Source: Amyloporia xantha | Lineage: Eukaryota; Basidiomycota; Agaricomycetes; Polyporales; Adustoporiaceae | Reading direction: 5' to 3' | Assembly: GCA_036971615.1 (NCBI GenBank) | Contig: JAYKKR010000012.1 | Span: forward strand, 496,001-560,000 | DNA length: 64,000 nucleotides | Translations under genes and position numbers: made by a program | Notes under the pieces: model-generated | The model's input: the letters and a program-made list of their open reading frames with translations, nothing else | What the model was told of the DNA's origin: nothing | The model's database searches: none | In this document: in pieces, positions 25,064-35,532 of the stretch | How the letters are laid out: each line of letters opens with the position of its first letter | Numbering within the stretch: position 1 is the stretch's first letter

Positions 25064-25397
25064 TGGTGCGCGTCACTTAGTCACCACTACTTTTGTACAG
25101 CGGCCAAATCCTTGAACCAAAACCCGGACCCCACTTTAACATGTATAGCTGAGTCAAACGGCCGTAGGCCAGATACAACTGGGTTTTGTGATACGAAAAG
25201 TAATATGGTTAACGGCCAAATTTAGGCTCGTAAAAATAAATAACTCCTTCAATTTTGAGAATCGAGACAATCCGTCTGGCGGATCGTTTCCTATGCTGAA
25301 AACAACCATTTCTATCAAAGTAGATTTCCTAAAACTTGTTTCCTGTGAGCGCTATTTACACTGTACAAAAGTAGTGGTGGCTAAGTGACGCGCACCA
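25064..25397. mobile_element. MITE of Tc1/mariner type (non-autonomous)
   Basis: A 334 bp element is bounded by near-perfect inverted repeats. Positions 25,062-25,100 and the reverse complement of 25,361-25,399 agree over 39 nt with one mismatch. The outer end reads TGGTGCGCGTCACTTAG, and both ends abut a TA dinucleotide (25,062-25,063 and 25,398-25,399), the target-site duplication of Tc1/mariner elements. The inside is AT-rich with no transposase frame. It lies downstream of the 7-TM gene, in non-coding sequence. Confidence 0.8.
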
Positions 25398-25399
25398 TA

Positions 25400-26065
25400 C
25401 ATCAAACCAACTGATTGTGGGCTTTGCCGTCGGGCCGGAAGCACATGAGTGGATCATCTTAGAGTTCACCTCAACTCACAGCTCACTTGTGCGGGTGGAG
25501 ACAAACCCATCTGAACCCAGCAATTCTCTTTCAAGTTTCTGGCCATGATGAGTTTGTAAAGGTCTGTGATAATGCTAATTTTATCTTTCCTTCTATATTT
25601 AGAGCTCATATCAAGCAGACGGAAAAGAAGGTAATATATAAATTGAACACGAATGGGGAATAAGCGTTCCAGTTCTGCGCTGGGACACCTTTTCGCCTTC
25701 AGAGGCTGGAAGCCGCAACTCTCTGAAGTGCAGAACAGAACGTCCAACATGAGTGCAATCAATCGATACCCAGTTTTTCTGTATGAGCAGCTTACAACTG
25801 CCATTCATGTTACCGATGGAAGGAGTGTTGACATGACTGACGAGAAATGAAAACCACCTTTCAGATTGGACTTAGGATCTGCCTTACGCACGCGCTTCAA
25901 AAGTGGAAGAGAGAGCAAAGGACTATCATCGAATTGAGTGCTTGCGGTGTAACATCAGAAGGAACCGTAATAGACTGGCACAAGCAAAACATGCAAATTG
26001 TATGGATGCAGCTGACTGATATCTGAAGGGATGATGGTATGGGCAGGGACGCGGAAGTAGAAGTA
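25400..26065. other. Intergenic
   Basis: AT-rich sequence between the MITE and the 3' end of the CHY zinc finger gene. No gene is seen. Confidence 0.5.
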
Positions 26066-26680
26066 TCACCCAATGCGGTCGGAAACATCCTGCGTAAGCA
26101 AAGACCGGGATGGGTCTTGCTTTGCTCGTTCATCCTTGATCATGCTGAAAAGTTGCAGGCAGTCGGTCATAACATACGAGAGCGTGCTCAGAGAGCAACT
26201 CACCGAGCATTTATCCTTGGGTCATCGCCCTCAACTCCCAGAATAGCCTGTGGTGTTTTGGCATCGATGACCTGAGAACGGCGAGCATAATGTTAAGTTC
26301 GTTCACTAGGAACGGTCGGGCAGGCCCGTAACAGCGGCGACACTCACATAATGGTTGTCGCAATGGGGGCAATACTCGTCGCTCTCGTCGTAATTGCTCA
26401 TATCCTTCCGGAACGCCTTCTTGCACTTCTTGCACATGAAGGCCATCTCGGTCGTCTTCTTCAGTCGGTGATCCTGGGTCTCTGCGTGGCACTCCGCGCA
26501 ATCAAACCATTGCTTGCAACATGGTGCACGGATGGCGACCTGTGCGTTCAAGACATGTTTACTGTATCAGCAGAAGGACACCTGGTCGGCATTTTATCCC
26601 AGTTATGCGATGAGAGGTCTGCTCCAGGAAGCAAACCCTTATAGAGCAGACCCTTGCAATGAAGATGGCACTGACCACAT
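26066..26680 (-). CDS. CHY zinc finger protein, Hot13-like
   Basis: Four minus-strand exons join in frame to 121 residues: 26,676-26,680 (only ATGTG), 26,348-26,561, 26,204-26,271, 26,066-26,144. The product begins MCKHVLNAQVAIRAPCC and continues with KQWFDCAECHAETQDH, FMCKKCKKAFRKDM and DEYCPHCDNHYVIDAKTP. These Cys/His pairs are the zinc ligands of the CHY domain. Small CHY proteins include yeast Hot13, which acts on the Mia40/Erv1 disulfide relay in the mitochondrial intermembrane space by removing zinc from Mia40; the same role is inferred from size and domain. The start codon lies in a 5-nt first exon, which is why the ATG is easily missed. It is deduced from the family N terminus (MCKH) and a GT-AG intron of 114 nt. 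Confidence 0.82.
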
Positions 26681-27549
26681 TTTACTTTGGCTGATCACAA
26701 AAGGAGGGAGAGCTGTACACGTAGAGAGAGCTGTATAACAGGAACACATACGGCGGTCGGCAGAGAAATTCGGAACGAGTGCAAGTTCCTGGAAGTCTCG
26801 TGCCACATAGTCACGTCCACATCGACACGATGCATTCAACGTTTTGCTTTCGAGCCTCATTCTAATTCTAACATAAGTCGCTGTGAGATGCTTGTTCTTA
26901 TCGCTGGCTGTCTGCCTCACTCGTATCTCGAGACACGAGGCTGCCGGGACGTGTTAAATAGGCACTGAGTTATGCCATCTCGTATGTGCACCGCTTCCGG
27001 CGCCAGGCCTTGGGCAGGACTCTCACACTCGCCATCGCCGTTTTTGAAGCTGGCGGTCGCACCCTTGCACCCATCTTGGCCCATCTCTCGTGGATGGCAT
27101 GCGCACCGGTGCAGACGGAGACCCATAATGCGGCAGTGAAGACAGGTGAGTGGTCGGTAGAATACAGCGCGGAGACGAGGTACCGATGGTCGCGTTTCAT
27201 CCGCCGTATTCAGAGGTATCGGAGAATTTTATCCCACTGTCGCCGAGCGAGGACGGAGAGTCGACAGCGAGTGAGCTTGTACAACAGTGTTGTGAGTTGC
27301 TCTACTTTTTCCTTACGGTCAGAGAAAGAGGGCGAGTGGCCCGACAACTTTGTTTGATGGATAGAAGAGGCATCAGAGTAGCGCAATCACCTGGAACTTG
27401 TGCGATACAGAGTCTTTGCTTATATTGCGACTCCCACTTCGTCAAAATATTCCTCTCGCGTTGCTTCGGTCCTGGTTCCTGTCGCGTGTTAACGCCTTCT
27501 CATTTGCCATTCAGATAGAGATGAATTTATTTTAGAAGCTCCAACAGCA
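26681..27549. other. Intergenic
   Basis: No gene is recognised. Overlapping short frames occur on both strands (the longest, 26,986-27,357 plus, 123 codons) without family similarity. Confidence 0.45.
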
Positions 27550-28800
27550 ATGACCACTCTGGCTTCCCACGTCGATCATGCGGGACTACTCCTCACCACG
27601 TCTCCAAACTCGAATCTGAGTGTTTTCCATTCTGGCAAGACTGCTGTGCATCGCATCGAGCCGGCGTCGCAACGTCCGCTACTCGAGTTTCCGTCCAGAA
27701 CAGTGTCATCACGGTCCGCTGTCTCAACCCAGACTGATCCACCCAGCATTCTCGCGCGTGGAGAGACATCGACGATTTTGTACAACAGTGCCCTTTCGCT
27801 GTCAACATTCACTTCCGGATCCCTCACTCTGGTACATTTGGCGGCTACGACCTCTCAGACTAGCTCGGCGCCAGCCAGTCTAGATAGTGCACTGGGCCCG
27901 CTCCTCGGCGGTCTCTTGGGCGGGTTTTTTGGACTGATCATAGTAGCCACGACCTGTTGGTGTCTTTGGCAGGTCTCTTTCACTACACAATAAAGTGCAG
28001 CATTTATTGACACCCCACAATGGTTCTTCAGGCGTCGGCGATATGACATTTTCCGCAAAAATGAGCCCGAAGAGACGACAGAAGATTCTACAGTGGTTGA
28101 CTACAAGCACCAACAGCGACTCTCAAGCCGCCAGTCGACACCGCCCCCACCGCAACCGTACCATTATGGTCTCGTCGGCCGCCCACAGTCGATGCTCTCT
28201 ACGTCGAGTGGACCGCACTCTCCCCCTCTGTCGCACTCACGCTCACACTCACCATCGGTGCTGACCAGCTACAGTCCGCCACCGTCTGCGTCTACATCAA
28301 CGTACCTGCATACAAGCACGACTCCCCTGCCGGGTTCCGGCATGGCGATATCTCCTGGGCCCAGCCTTGCGCCTTCATCGCGCGCATCGACGCCGGGCGT
28401 AGTATATCCATTTCCCTTACAACAGTACCGATACGAGCTGCATCAGCAACAGCAGCAGCAGCAGCTACGGGTGTCTTGGCCGCGCTATGGCGAGTCTGAG
28501 GACGGCAACGATGAGCCGCGCTCACCGATATCGAAAGCACGCAGTGAGCGCCGTCCGTCGAGGCTGTCGCTCATGCTGGCGAATTGGAACCCGGAGACGG
28601 ACGGGGAGCTGCCTGTCATGAAGGAGGGCGAGGGCGACGAACAAGATGGAGACGGCCACAAAAGGGCGCAGAGCGAGGGTGCCCATGGAAGGAGGCAGGA
28701 TGAGGAGGACGGCCAGGAGATGGCGACGGTCGAGAATTCGCAGACGGCCGATGCGGACACGCTGGAAACACCTGGGCAGAGCTCGAACGCACCTTCATAA
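27550..28800 (+). CDS. Single-pass membrane protein with Ser/Thr-rich ectodomain
   Basis: Two exons (27,550-27,959 and 28,032-28,800) join in frame to 392 residues. Residues 1 to about 110 are Ser/Thr-rich, as in heavily O-glycosylated fungal surface proteins. One TM segment follows (LLGGLLGGFFGLIIVATTCW, about 117-137), then a stop-transfer RRRY motif formed across the splice junction. The cytoplasmic tail is rich in Ser and Pro, holds a poly-Gln run of seven and ends in an acidic stretch. This is the general layout of fungal cell-surface sensors such as Mid2/Wsc types, but no Cys-rich WSC domain and no clear signal peptide are seen. An additional 5' exon is possible. The function is not assigned. 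Confidence 0.65.
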
Positions 28801-29640
28801 CCTCGTCGACGTCATTTCCTCTTCCACCAATGCCGATGATCGGTTCTTGGCTTCGTTTTGATCCGTCAAGACCAAGCCGAGATTTCGACCGGAGCGCCGA
28901 CGAGGCTGTTATTGCTTTTGAATTTCTGGGTTCGTGCTGTTACACATTCGTTTGTATCATGGGTACTCACCGAACGGACGATGGAGGATGTACCCATTAG
29001 TTTAATTTTTCTTTACACGGACTGTAGAGCCAACTCGAGCTGCATTCTTACCACTTACCGATATTCATCTATAGACTGCTATCTTTTGACCAGGCTTGCA
29101 ATCGACCCCGGCAGTCCTGTCGGCCGAGTTTTAGCGCCCGGAACTCATACTGCAACATACCAAATTGGGAAGGAACCTATGGTCAGCTCGAAGTTCATCC
29201 TACCTTTATTACACTGCCTCTCGATTCATTTTGTTCAAGAACTAGCTCTTGGACAGTATATCTGCTTTACACCATCTCATCCAGGTAAACTAATTATGTG
29301 AAGGGCATAGCAGGACGAAGTTATCGACCTGTGCAACTCAAGTGCTACTAGAACGTTCGATGGGTCCGACGCTGACTCTTTGTCGCTGACTGATTTCTAG
29401 TGTGATCCGGTTCTGGTCCTCGAGCTGGCTAGTAAGTATGAGATCATGCGCATTCCATTCCATTCAGCATCGTTCTTAGGGTGAGCTCGTCGGCCGTTCT
29501 TGCCAACGCGCACGGTATAAAAATGGGCTGTGGAAGCCCGCTCTCTTCAGCAGTTGTCTCAACTCGTTAACGACTTAATATCTTACGACCTCTCCTACCT
29601 CTCCGCTTTACGACCCCCTCCTGCAAGACAATCCGAAGCG
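28801..29640. other. Intergenic with promoter of the opsin-like gene
   Basis: No gene is seen. A TATAAA box at 29,515-29,520 lies about 120 bp before the ATG at 29,641. Confidence 0.5.
29515..29520 (+). promoter_or_regulatory. TATA box of the opsin-like gene
   Basis: TATAAA sits 121-126 bp upstream of the start codon, consistent with a strongly inducible promoter. Confidence 0.55.
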
Positions 29641-30649
29641 ATGGCAGGAAACCAGGCAGTGAACCTCAACCCACCCAATGCCAACGAGCACCTTACCACT
29701 CATGGCTCAGACTGGCTATGGGCGGCCTTTTCGTTCATGGCACTCTGCCTGCTCATTGCTCTGACTGTAACATTCAGGGTGAGTATTGTCTAGTCTGATC
29801 CTTGCATAGGTGATAATAATATTGACCGTCCATCACGGTTTGCAGAGACCTCGTGGTACCCGTTTGTTCCACCAGATCGCCGTCGTCGTCCTTGCAACCT
29901 CCAGTATCGCATACTTCTCTATGGCTTCTGATCTCGGTGCAACTCCGATCAACGTCGAGTTCCGCGGTGATGGCAGCGACCCGACGCGTCAGATCTGGGT
30001 ACGTGCTATCCTCATCCCAAACTCCAGTGCGCAAGCTGATAAGTAGCCGCGATGTCTAGTATGTCCGATACATCCAATGGTTCATCAACTTCCCCCTTCT
30101 GCTCCTTGAAGTCCTGCTCGCAACCGGCATCTCGCTGTCCGACATCATGACTACACTGTTCATGTCCGTCGTCCTCGTCGTGTCCGGCCTTGTCGGTGCA
30201 CTCGTGCACAGCACCTACAAGTGGGGTTACTACACTTTCGGCTGCACCGCGCTCCTCTACATCTGGTATGTGCTAATTCATTAAATTCGAGGTCTTCTCG
30301 CTGTTGACACTCGACTCCCAGGTACGTGCTCCTCTGGCACGCGCCCTCGTCGACCTTCGCTGCGGGCGGTGTGATCCGTCGCGGATACTACCTCGCCGCG
30401 GGCTACCTGGCCTTCATGCTGATCACCTACCCGATCTGCTGGGCCTGTGCCGAGGGTGCCAACGTCATCTCCGTCACCTCTGAGATGATTTGGTATGGTA
30501 TCCTCGACTGCCTCGCGGGCCCGCTCTTCCTGTTCCTGTTCCTCTGGGAGATCCGCAGCGTCGACTACAACTCCTTCGGCCTCCACTCGGGCAAATTCGT
30601 CGATCACGGCGCGGCCTCAGAGAAGCGCCCCGTCGAGCAGCAAGCTTAA
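29641..30649 (+). CDS. Opsin-related seven-TM protein (Hsp30/Mrh1/Yro2 type)
   Basis: Four exons (29,641-29,778; 29,846-29,998; 30,060-30,265; 30,322-30,649) give 274 residues with seven TM segments in the microbial rhodopsin layout. Helix 3 reads YVRYIQWFINFPLLLLEVLL, aligning with the RYADW...TTPLLLLD motif of bacteriorhodopsin; the proton acceptor Asp position is Gln and the donor Asp position is Glu. Helix 7 reads YGILDCLAGPLFLFLFLW; where rhodopsins have the retinal-binding Lys (LD..AK) there is Gly. The protein therefore probably does not bind retinal covalently and belongs with the opsin-related membrane proteins of the Hsp30/Mrh1 group, plasma-membrane proteins induced by stress. A nearby TATA box fits regulated expression. 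The annotation is firm at family level; the physiological role is inferred. Confidence 0.88.
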
Positions 30650-32109
30650 AAGCGTATTATCTCTAATGTTCACCCTTCTCTCCTGGAGCATGATCCTTGA
30701 TGACCGTACGAACGAATGACCCCCATACCAACCAAAATACTGGCACATCCTAATTACTTCCCTTCGTTGCAATACCTTTCTTATTGTAGAGCTTTTACTT
30801 TTTAATCATTTGATGTAATCGTGTAATATTCGGTTCGGACCTCTTGGAAGGTCATCTTATGTATATACTGCTTCCTTGGGATCGATTTGCATCTGCTGGC
30901 GTGAATAAATGTATCACAATGCCTTATCAGAGCGGCGCTGCGAATACTAATAGGTCGCGTCTTGGACGGAGAATGTACGCAAGCGTCGAACAGATGCAGT
31001 AAAAATAAAAACGATCGGGCGCGATCACGCCCACGATCCGTGCCAGGGAACCAGGGAACCGTTTAGATCAAGTGGACGCATTGAGGGCGATGAGGTCGTC
31101 AAATTAGTAGGCTTCTCGTCTGTGATCCGTGATACTAGGGCTTCGCTATCAACTAAACATTATAGCTCACTTCGATACTACGTCAATATCATAAATACTA
31201 TACGATATTGGGCCGAGGCGTGACCTGTTGTATTACTGTAATTCGACGATGCGGTTTCTCGTGGTACGCGGGCGTTCATTTACTTACTGGGTTTCGATGC
31301 CTTGATGAATATGTCTCTCCAGAGAAAAAGTGGCGGTCTGGAAAGACCGGATGTGACCGGATGCGTTCTACCGATCTTCGTTGCTGGGATAGTTCTCTGT
31401 GGCATTTGGCACAAGCCTCTGAACTACTTATCCTTTTGCGGGATGTCGTTTCATGAAACAGAGATACTCATGCGCACGAGCGGCGTTCTAGCTGTCGATG
31501 AAGAGCAGTTGAGCGTCGCATTATAGAGGAGCTAACCTGCGAATGGACTGTACATGTTACGGACATGGGAGATCGTCGCAGCATTGAAGGAGAACTTTGA
31601 TCGTGAGAGCAGTTGTAGTGAAGCGCCCAAGGAGCGACAAACGTACATCCAAAAAAGGCAGGTCAGTTGGATCAATTTTGGCCACCTTCCGTGTCTTCGC
31701 CAAAATAGACCTCCTTGTATTATCATGTCTCGTGTGTCGTTAAGGCTGTCACTCTGTTGCCTGCTGCGGCCAAACAAAGAAGTCCTTGTGATGAACTTGC
31801 CGTCAGCGAAGTGGGCGTCACAAACATACTGCTCTATGCGGCACTCGTTTCCAAGCCCCACAGAGCGATTCTAGTGAAAAGGATGGAGCCGGTGTCTTCA
31901 GAGAAGCCTGAGCCCCGTTTGTGCTGTCCTTTGAAGCATTGTGTGAACGGGATGATGGGATGAAATATAAAGTCTACCTTGTTTTGACGCATTGGCCCGC
32001 AGAGCCACTCCAGACCCTCTTTCACAATTTGGACGTTCCGCTTGCCCCTTGGACCATCCATCTTCTGACGTTTCTTCTTTGGAATACTGCCTAAACATCA
32101 TCGCCAACG
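30650..32109. other. Intergenic
   Basis: No gene is recognised in about 1.45 kb. Two antiparallel frames of about 105-109 codons at 31,530-31,875 lack similarity to anything known to me and have no supporting signals. Confidence 0.45.
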
Positions 32110-32214
32110 ATGGTCTCAGCGTTATTTTTGACCCGTACCTTTGCCATCTCGGCTCTGTTCGTGGGAGGTGAGATATCATTCCTACCCAAGAAGACAAGAG
32201 TCCATCCGTTGACG

Positions 32215-32245
<31 letters not shown>

Positions 32246-32718
32246 GCTTTTGACATGGTCAATGCGGCGCCGGTGCCTTACGCCGTCGATACCTGGCTCG
32301 ATCGGAGGTCATGCAGACAAGACGGTTGCATGTACGAAGTGCCACCGGTATGGTCTTCACTTGAGGTCCATGATCTCCCTTTCTGATTATGCCTGCCTCC
32401 GCTCTGCAGTCAGCGCATGTTGCATCGCCGACAGCAGCAGCTGCAACGACAGCCGTGGCAATACCGCCTGACTTGATTGCACGCGCATCGATTGCCGAGA
32501 TTTTGGTTCGTACTGGTCATGGCTAATTTTAGAAAGAATATTGGGTTAAATTCAATTATCTTACAGGCACCACCAGATGAGGCGGGAGAGACACTGCAGC
32601 AGACAAAGCGCTCGCCGTCTGATTTGGACTCAGGCTCTGTATGTCCTCGCAGCTCTATTTTCTCCAAGTAGTGCCCTCATGTTTCTGCTCGCAGTGTCGC
32701 CAAGATGGCTGCACATGA
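32110..32718 (+). CDS. Small secreted Cys-peptide precursor with two SCRQDGC cores
   Basis: Five exons join in frame (32,110-32,167; 32,247-32,347; 32,410-32,505; 32,567-32,638; 32,695-32,718) to 116 residues. The N terminus (MVSALFLTRTFAISALFVG) is a signal peptide, with likely cleavage near AAPV (about residue 27). The mature part holds SCRQDGC at residues 41-47, directly after a dibasic RR, and again at 109-115, near the C terminus and downstream of KR (99-100). The two cores are identical in protein, but five of seven codons differ synonymously, which argues for coding and for selection on the peptide. The last exon encodes only CRQDGCT. The gene is homologous to 46,382-46,997 in signal peptide, first intron phase and the C-R-x-x-G-C motif. 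The layout fits a Kex2-type processed secreted peptide; no function is known. Confidence 0.7.
32218..32245. repeat. (TA)14 microsatellite in intron 1
   Basis: A run of about 14 TA units directly precedes the G at 32,246; the last TA plus G forms the splice acceptor of the secreted-peptide gene. Confidence 0.9.
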
Positions 32719-33505
32719 TGCAGGCCGTTCCATGCTCCATCTTTCTTCACCCCGTTCCCCTCGTTCAGTTCCCTCCGTATCGACGCACAGCCGCTCTCGC
32801 TATGAGCGCTTCCTCTCCCTACCATTTTCTCTGCTGTTCTATCCACTGTCGCTCTCGTTCTCGCTCTCTACAGCTATGTCGTCTCGTCCGCGTCTAATCT
32901 CCGTTATTTGTTCCGCTGTGCCACCATCGCTTCGCTGCTATGTATACCTTTTCCCCTTCCTATACCAACAAAACCCGGGCCAGGAGTGCACTACCCAAAG
33001 CAACCTCCTAGAGACCACGATTGCAATTTTGCTCTCATCCTCGCTGGCAGGCCATCCCATTATCCATCATACATTTACCCACCTTCAGCCCATATTCTAT
33101 TGATTTATTAGTTTGTTGTACATCAGCTCTCGCCATATCCCGACTGTCATAGATCGACAGTGCAATTTAACCGTGCTAATTCCGGTTTTAATATCTCGTA
33201 CAGAATTGACCCAGACTTGAAGCGCACTAACGGAACTGCAGTCATCGGCAGACCGTACCCTACTATCTCGAATGACGGCACACTGGCACAATTCATCTAA
33301 GCATTTCAAGCTATACACCGTGGCAGACATGTCTCCTACAAATAACGCCCCTAGTACCATTGGTGCAAGTAGACGACTGGTTGGCACAAGTATATCCATA
33401 GATAGCGCTCTACGGTAAGTCATAACGTAAGATCAGAAAACGTGGAGAACACTACATCCGCATCCGCGTGAACAGCTAGCGAAAGTGCAGAGCATGAAAT
33501 ATGAT
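32719..33505. other. Intergenic between convergent genes
   Basis: 3' flanks of the secreted-peptide gene and the GT8 gene. A pyrimidine-rich plus-strand stretch gives long but meaningless frames. No gene is seen. Confidence 0.5.
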
Positions 33506-34832
33506 TCAACGACCTGAGGCGTCCACGCGACAGTCGGCGAACGCATCGCCATACAGTGCCTCAGTCTCCCGCCATGCCTGCACCCACTCGTTCAGCTCAG
33601 GCTTGAACAGCCCACCGTGCTTGCCCATCTTGCTCTGCACGTTTTTCTCCATCTTCGCTATGGGCACCTGCGCATAGTCGCCCTGCAAAAACGGCTTCAC
33701 CAGCGTGTAGTGCACGATGCGCGCCTCCGACATGAGGTCCTCCCACATCTCCGGCGACCGCTTCTTGATCGCCAGGTTCGCGTTGTACGCGTAGGGCAGC
33801 CGCAGCGCCTCCTTGCCGAAGTAGTGGTTGAGGAAGGACTGCTCCGCCTCCTTGGCGGGGTACTGCGCCGTGGCGATCTTGGACACCATATCGCTGTACA
33901 CGTCGCTCGACGGCCGAATGAAGAGCACGCCAGCGTTGAACCCGACGATGTATCCGCGCGAATCGAGGTACACGTCCGGCACGGCGGCGAAGCTGTACGG
34001 GAGCGTGAAGAGCTCGTCGAAATTGCGCCGCACGAGCGTGTCTGCGTCGAGGTACACAAGGCTCTTTATGTTGAGCTTGTCGAGCGTCCACAGGTGCAGT
34101 TTCGAGTACTGGTCGAGGAAGTGCCTGCCCACGCCACTGTGGGGAGGCGGGATGCGTGGGACTGGATATGGGGTGAATCCACTCGCAGAGGCTATGCACA
34201 GGGCTTCGTGAGAAACTTTGTCTGGGAGGTAGAGTACAATGCGGCTCGCAGAGCTGTTGACCTTGTTGAGCGAGTGGCCCAATGTGACAATAGCCGTGGC
34301 GAAAGCATCGGTGTATAAGCTTGTTACTATTGCATTCTCTTTAGTCGCAGGTATCCGCGGCACGTCCGGACTTAGCAGTGGGTATTCGTTCCTGATGAAG
34401 AATACAGTCATTTGTTGTCCTGCCTATCACAATGACCGCTAAATCGAAAGATAACAGAAATGACCTTCTACGCATGGGAGTAGCAACACATGTCCTGGCA
34501 CGACCACAGTAACCACCGTTCGAAGTGAAGATTGGTAGGAAATGCTCGTGTTCTGGTTACGATTTGACCAGAAGTACGCCGTATGAATATCGACATCCTG
34601 ATCCACACTAAACAAACGAGCTGAGGACTCACAAATGCTGGTAATTATCAAGGGGTGTAGGCCACCAGAGCCAGAATCTCCATAGGAGAAAGACGTTCAG
34701 AAGGACAGAAAGCACTACACATATTGTACGGAGAGACCATCGCTGGTTATTTGTTTTGGTTTGAGATGTGGACACATCATTCCGGAGAGGGAGATAGTCC
34801 TTGTAACGCCTAAAAATCGAGAAGGATACCAT
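33506..34832 (-). CDS. GT8 family glycosyltransferase, type II membrane protein
   Basis: Two minus-strand exons (34,633-34,832 and 33,506-34,391) give 361 residues. The first exon supplies a short cytoplasmic tail and one TM anchor (about residues 35-57, ending in LLWRFWLWW), the second the catalytic domain. GT8 marks are NAIVTSLYTDAFATAIVTLG, DQYSKLHLWTL, LVYLDADTLV with the DxD metal-binding motif at about 182-184, FNAGVLFIRP and HYTLVKPF. Such proteins transfer a sugar from UDP- or GDP-sugar with retention of configuration, as glycogenins and Golgi alpha-transferases do. The membrane anchor suggests a Golgi enzyme rather than cytosolic glycogenin. The acceptor at 34,392-34,393 was chosen because it alone keeps frame; starting instead at the internal ATG 34,411 would lose the anchor. 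Confidence 0.85.
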
Positions 34833-35532
34833 GAGATATGTTTGGCAAGAAACCTGTTCAAGGATTGCAATGAGAAACAGAAGAGAGAGAAGACCCAGTC
34901 CGCAGCGGCAATGGCAAGTCACGAGCGTTCATCAGACACGTAGCGAAGTCCTGCCAGACGTCACTATGCAACTTACCAGCGGCGTGATCAGCTTCTAATC
35001 ATGCAGGCTTGCAGCAGAAATGTACGAGATCACTGTCGCTTTCAACTTCGTGGATGTGTCGTACTAGTAGTCGACGACGATAGAGCACAGGCTGCAGCCT
35101 GCAGGTCGACTGCGACTGGTACATCAATTTCGCACGAAGAGTTTCCAGAAAAGGAAATCTGTCACTCTTGGTATGCACCTCATCTTAAGATACTTAGGCC
35201 AGAATCACTTTCCACTGATATGTCAGATGCCGGACCACTCTGAATCAATTGAGCATCAATCCAAACAGAGGGTCCGACGTCTTTCCTTGATATAGGGTAT
35301 ATACACTCACATGCGCAGCTGAGAAGCCGGAAGCATTCCTCATTTCAAGGCCGAGCGATGACTCTCGTCCTCGGCCACGGCAATCAATTGTACATGCTGA
35401 TCTTCATTCGCCTTGGCTCTAATGCTGCAGGAATTATAAAAGTCGCTACGCGTCTCTTGTAGATGGGCTATCTACAAAGCTCGCCCCCTTCGCATTGCCT
35501 ATATTTCTTGCCTAGCTAAGACGATTTGCACT
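34833..35532. promoter_or_regulatory. Divergent promoter region with TATA box
   Basis: This 700 bp region lies between divergent starts of the GT8 gene and the FAD monooxygenase. TATAAA at 35,435-35,440 lies about 95 bp before the monooxygenase ATG. Confidence 0.5.

Noticed and set aside
32110..32718. Calling the secreted-peptide locus a RiPP gene cluster
   Set aside because: No DUF3328 (UstY-like), peptidase or tailoring enzyme is adjacent. The FAD monooxygenase at 35.5 kb is of phenol-hydroxylase type and separated by a GT8 gene, so a functional cluster is not supported.
33617..34318. Plus-strand frame of 233 codons
   Set aside because: It is antisense to the GT8 glycosyltransferase, whose DxD and other family motifs are clear on the minus strand.
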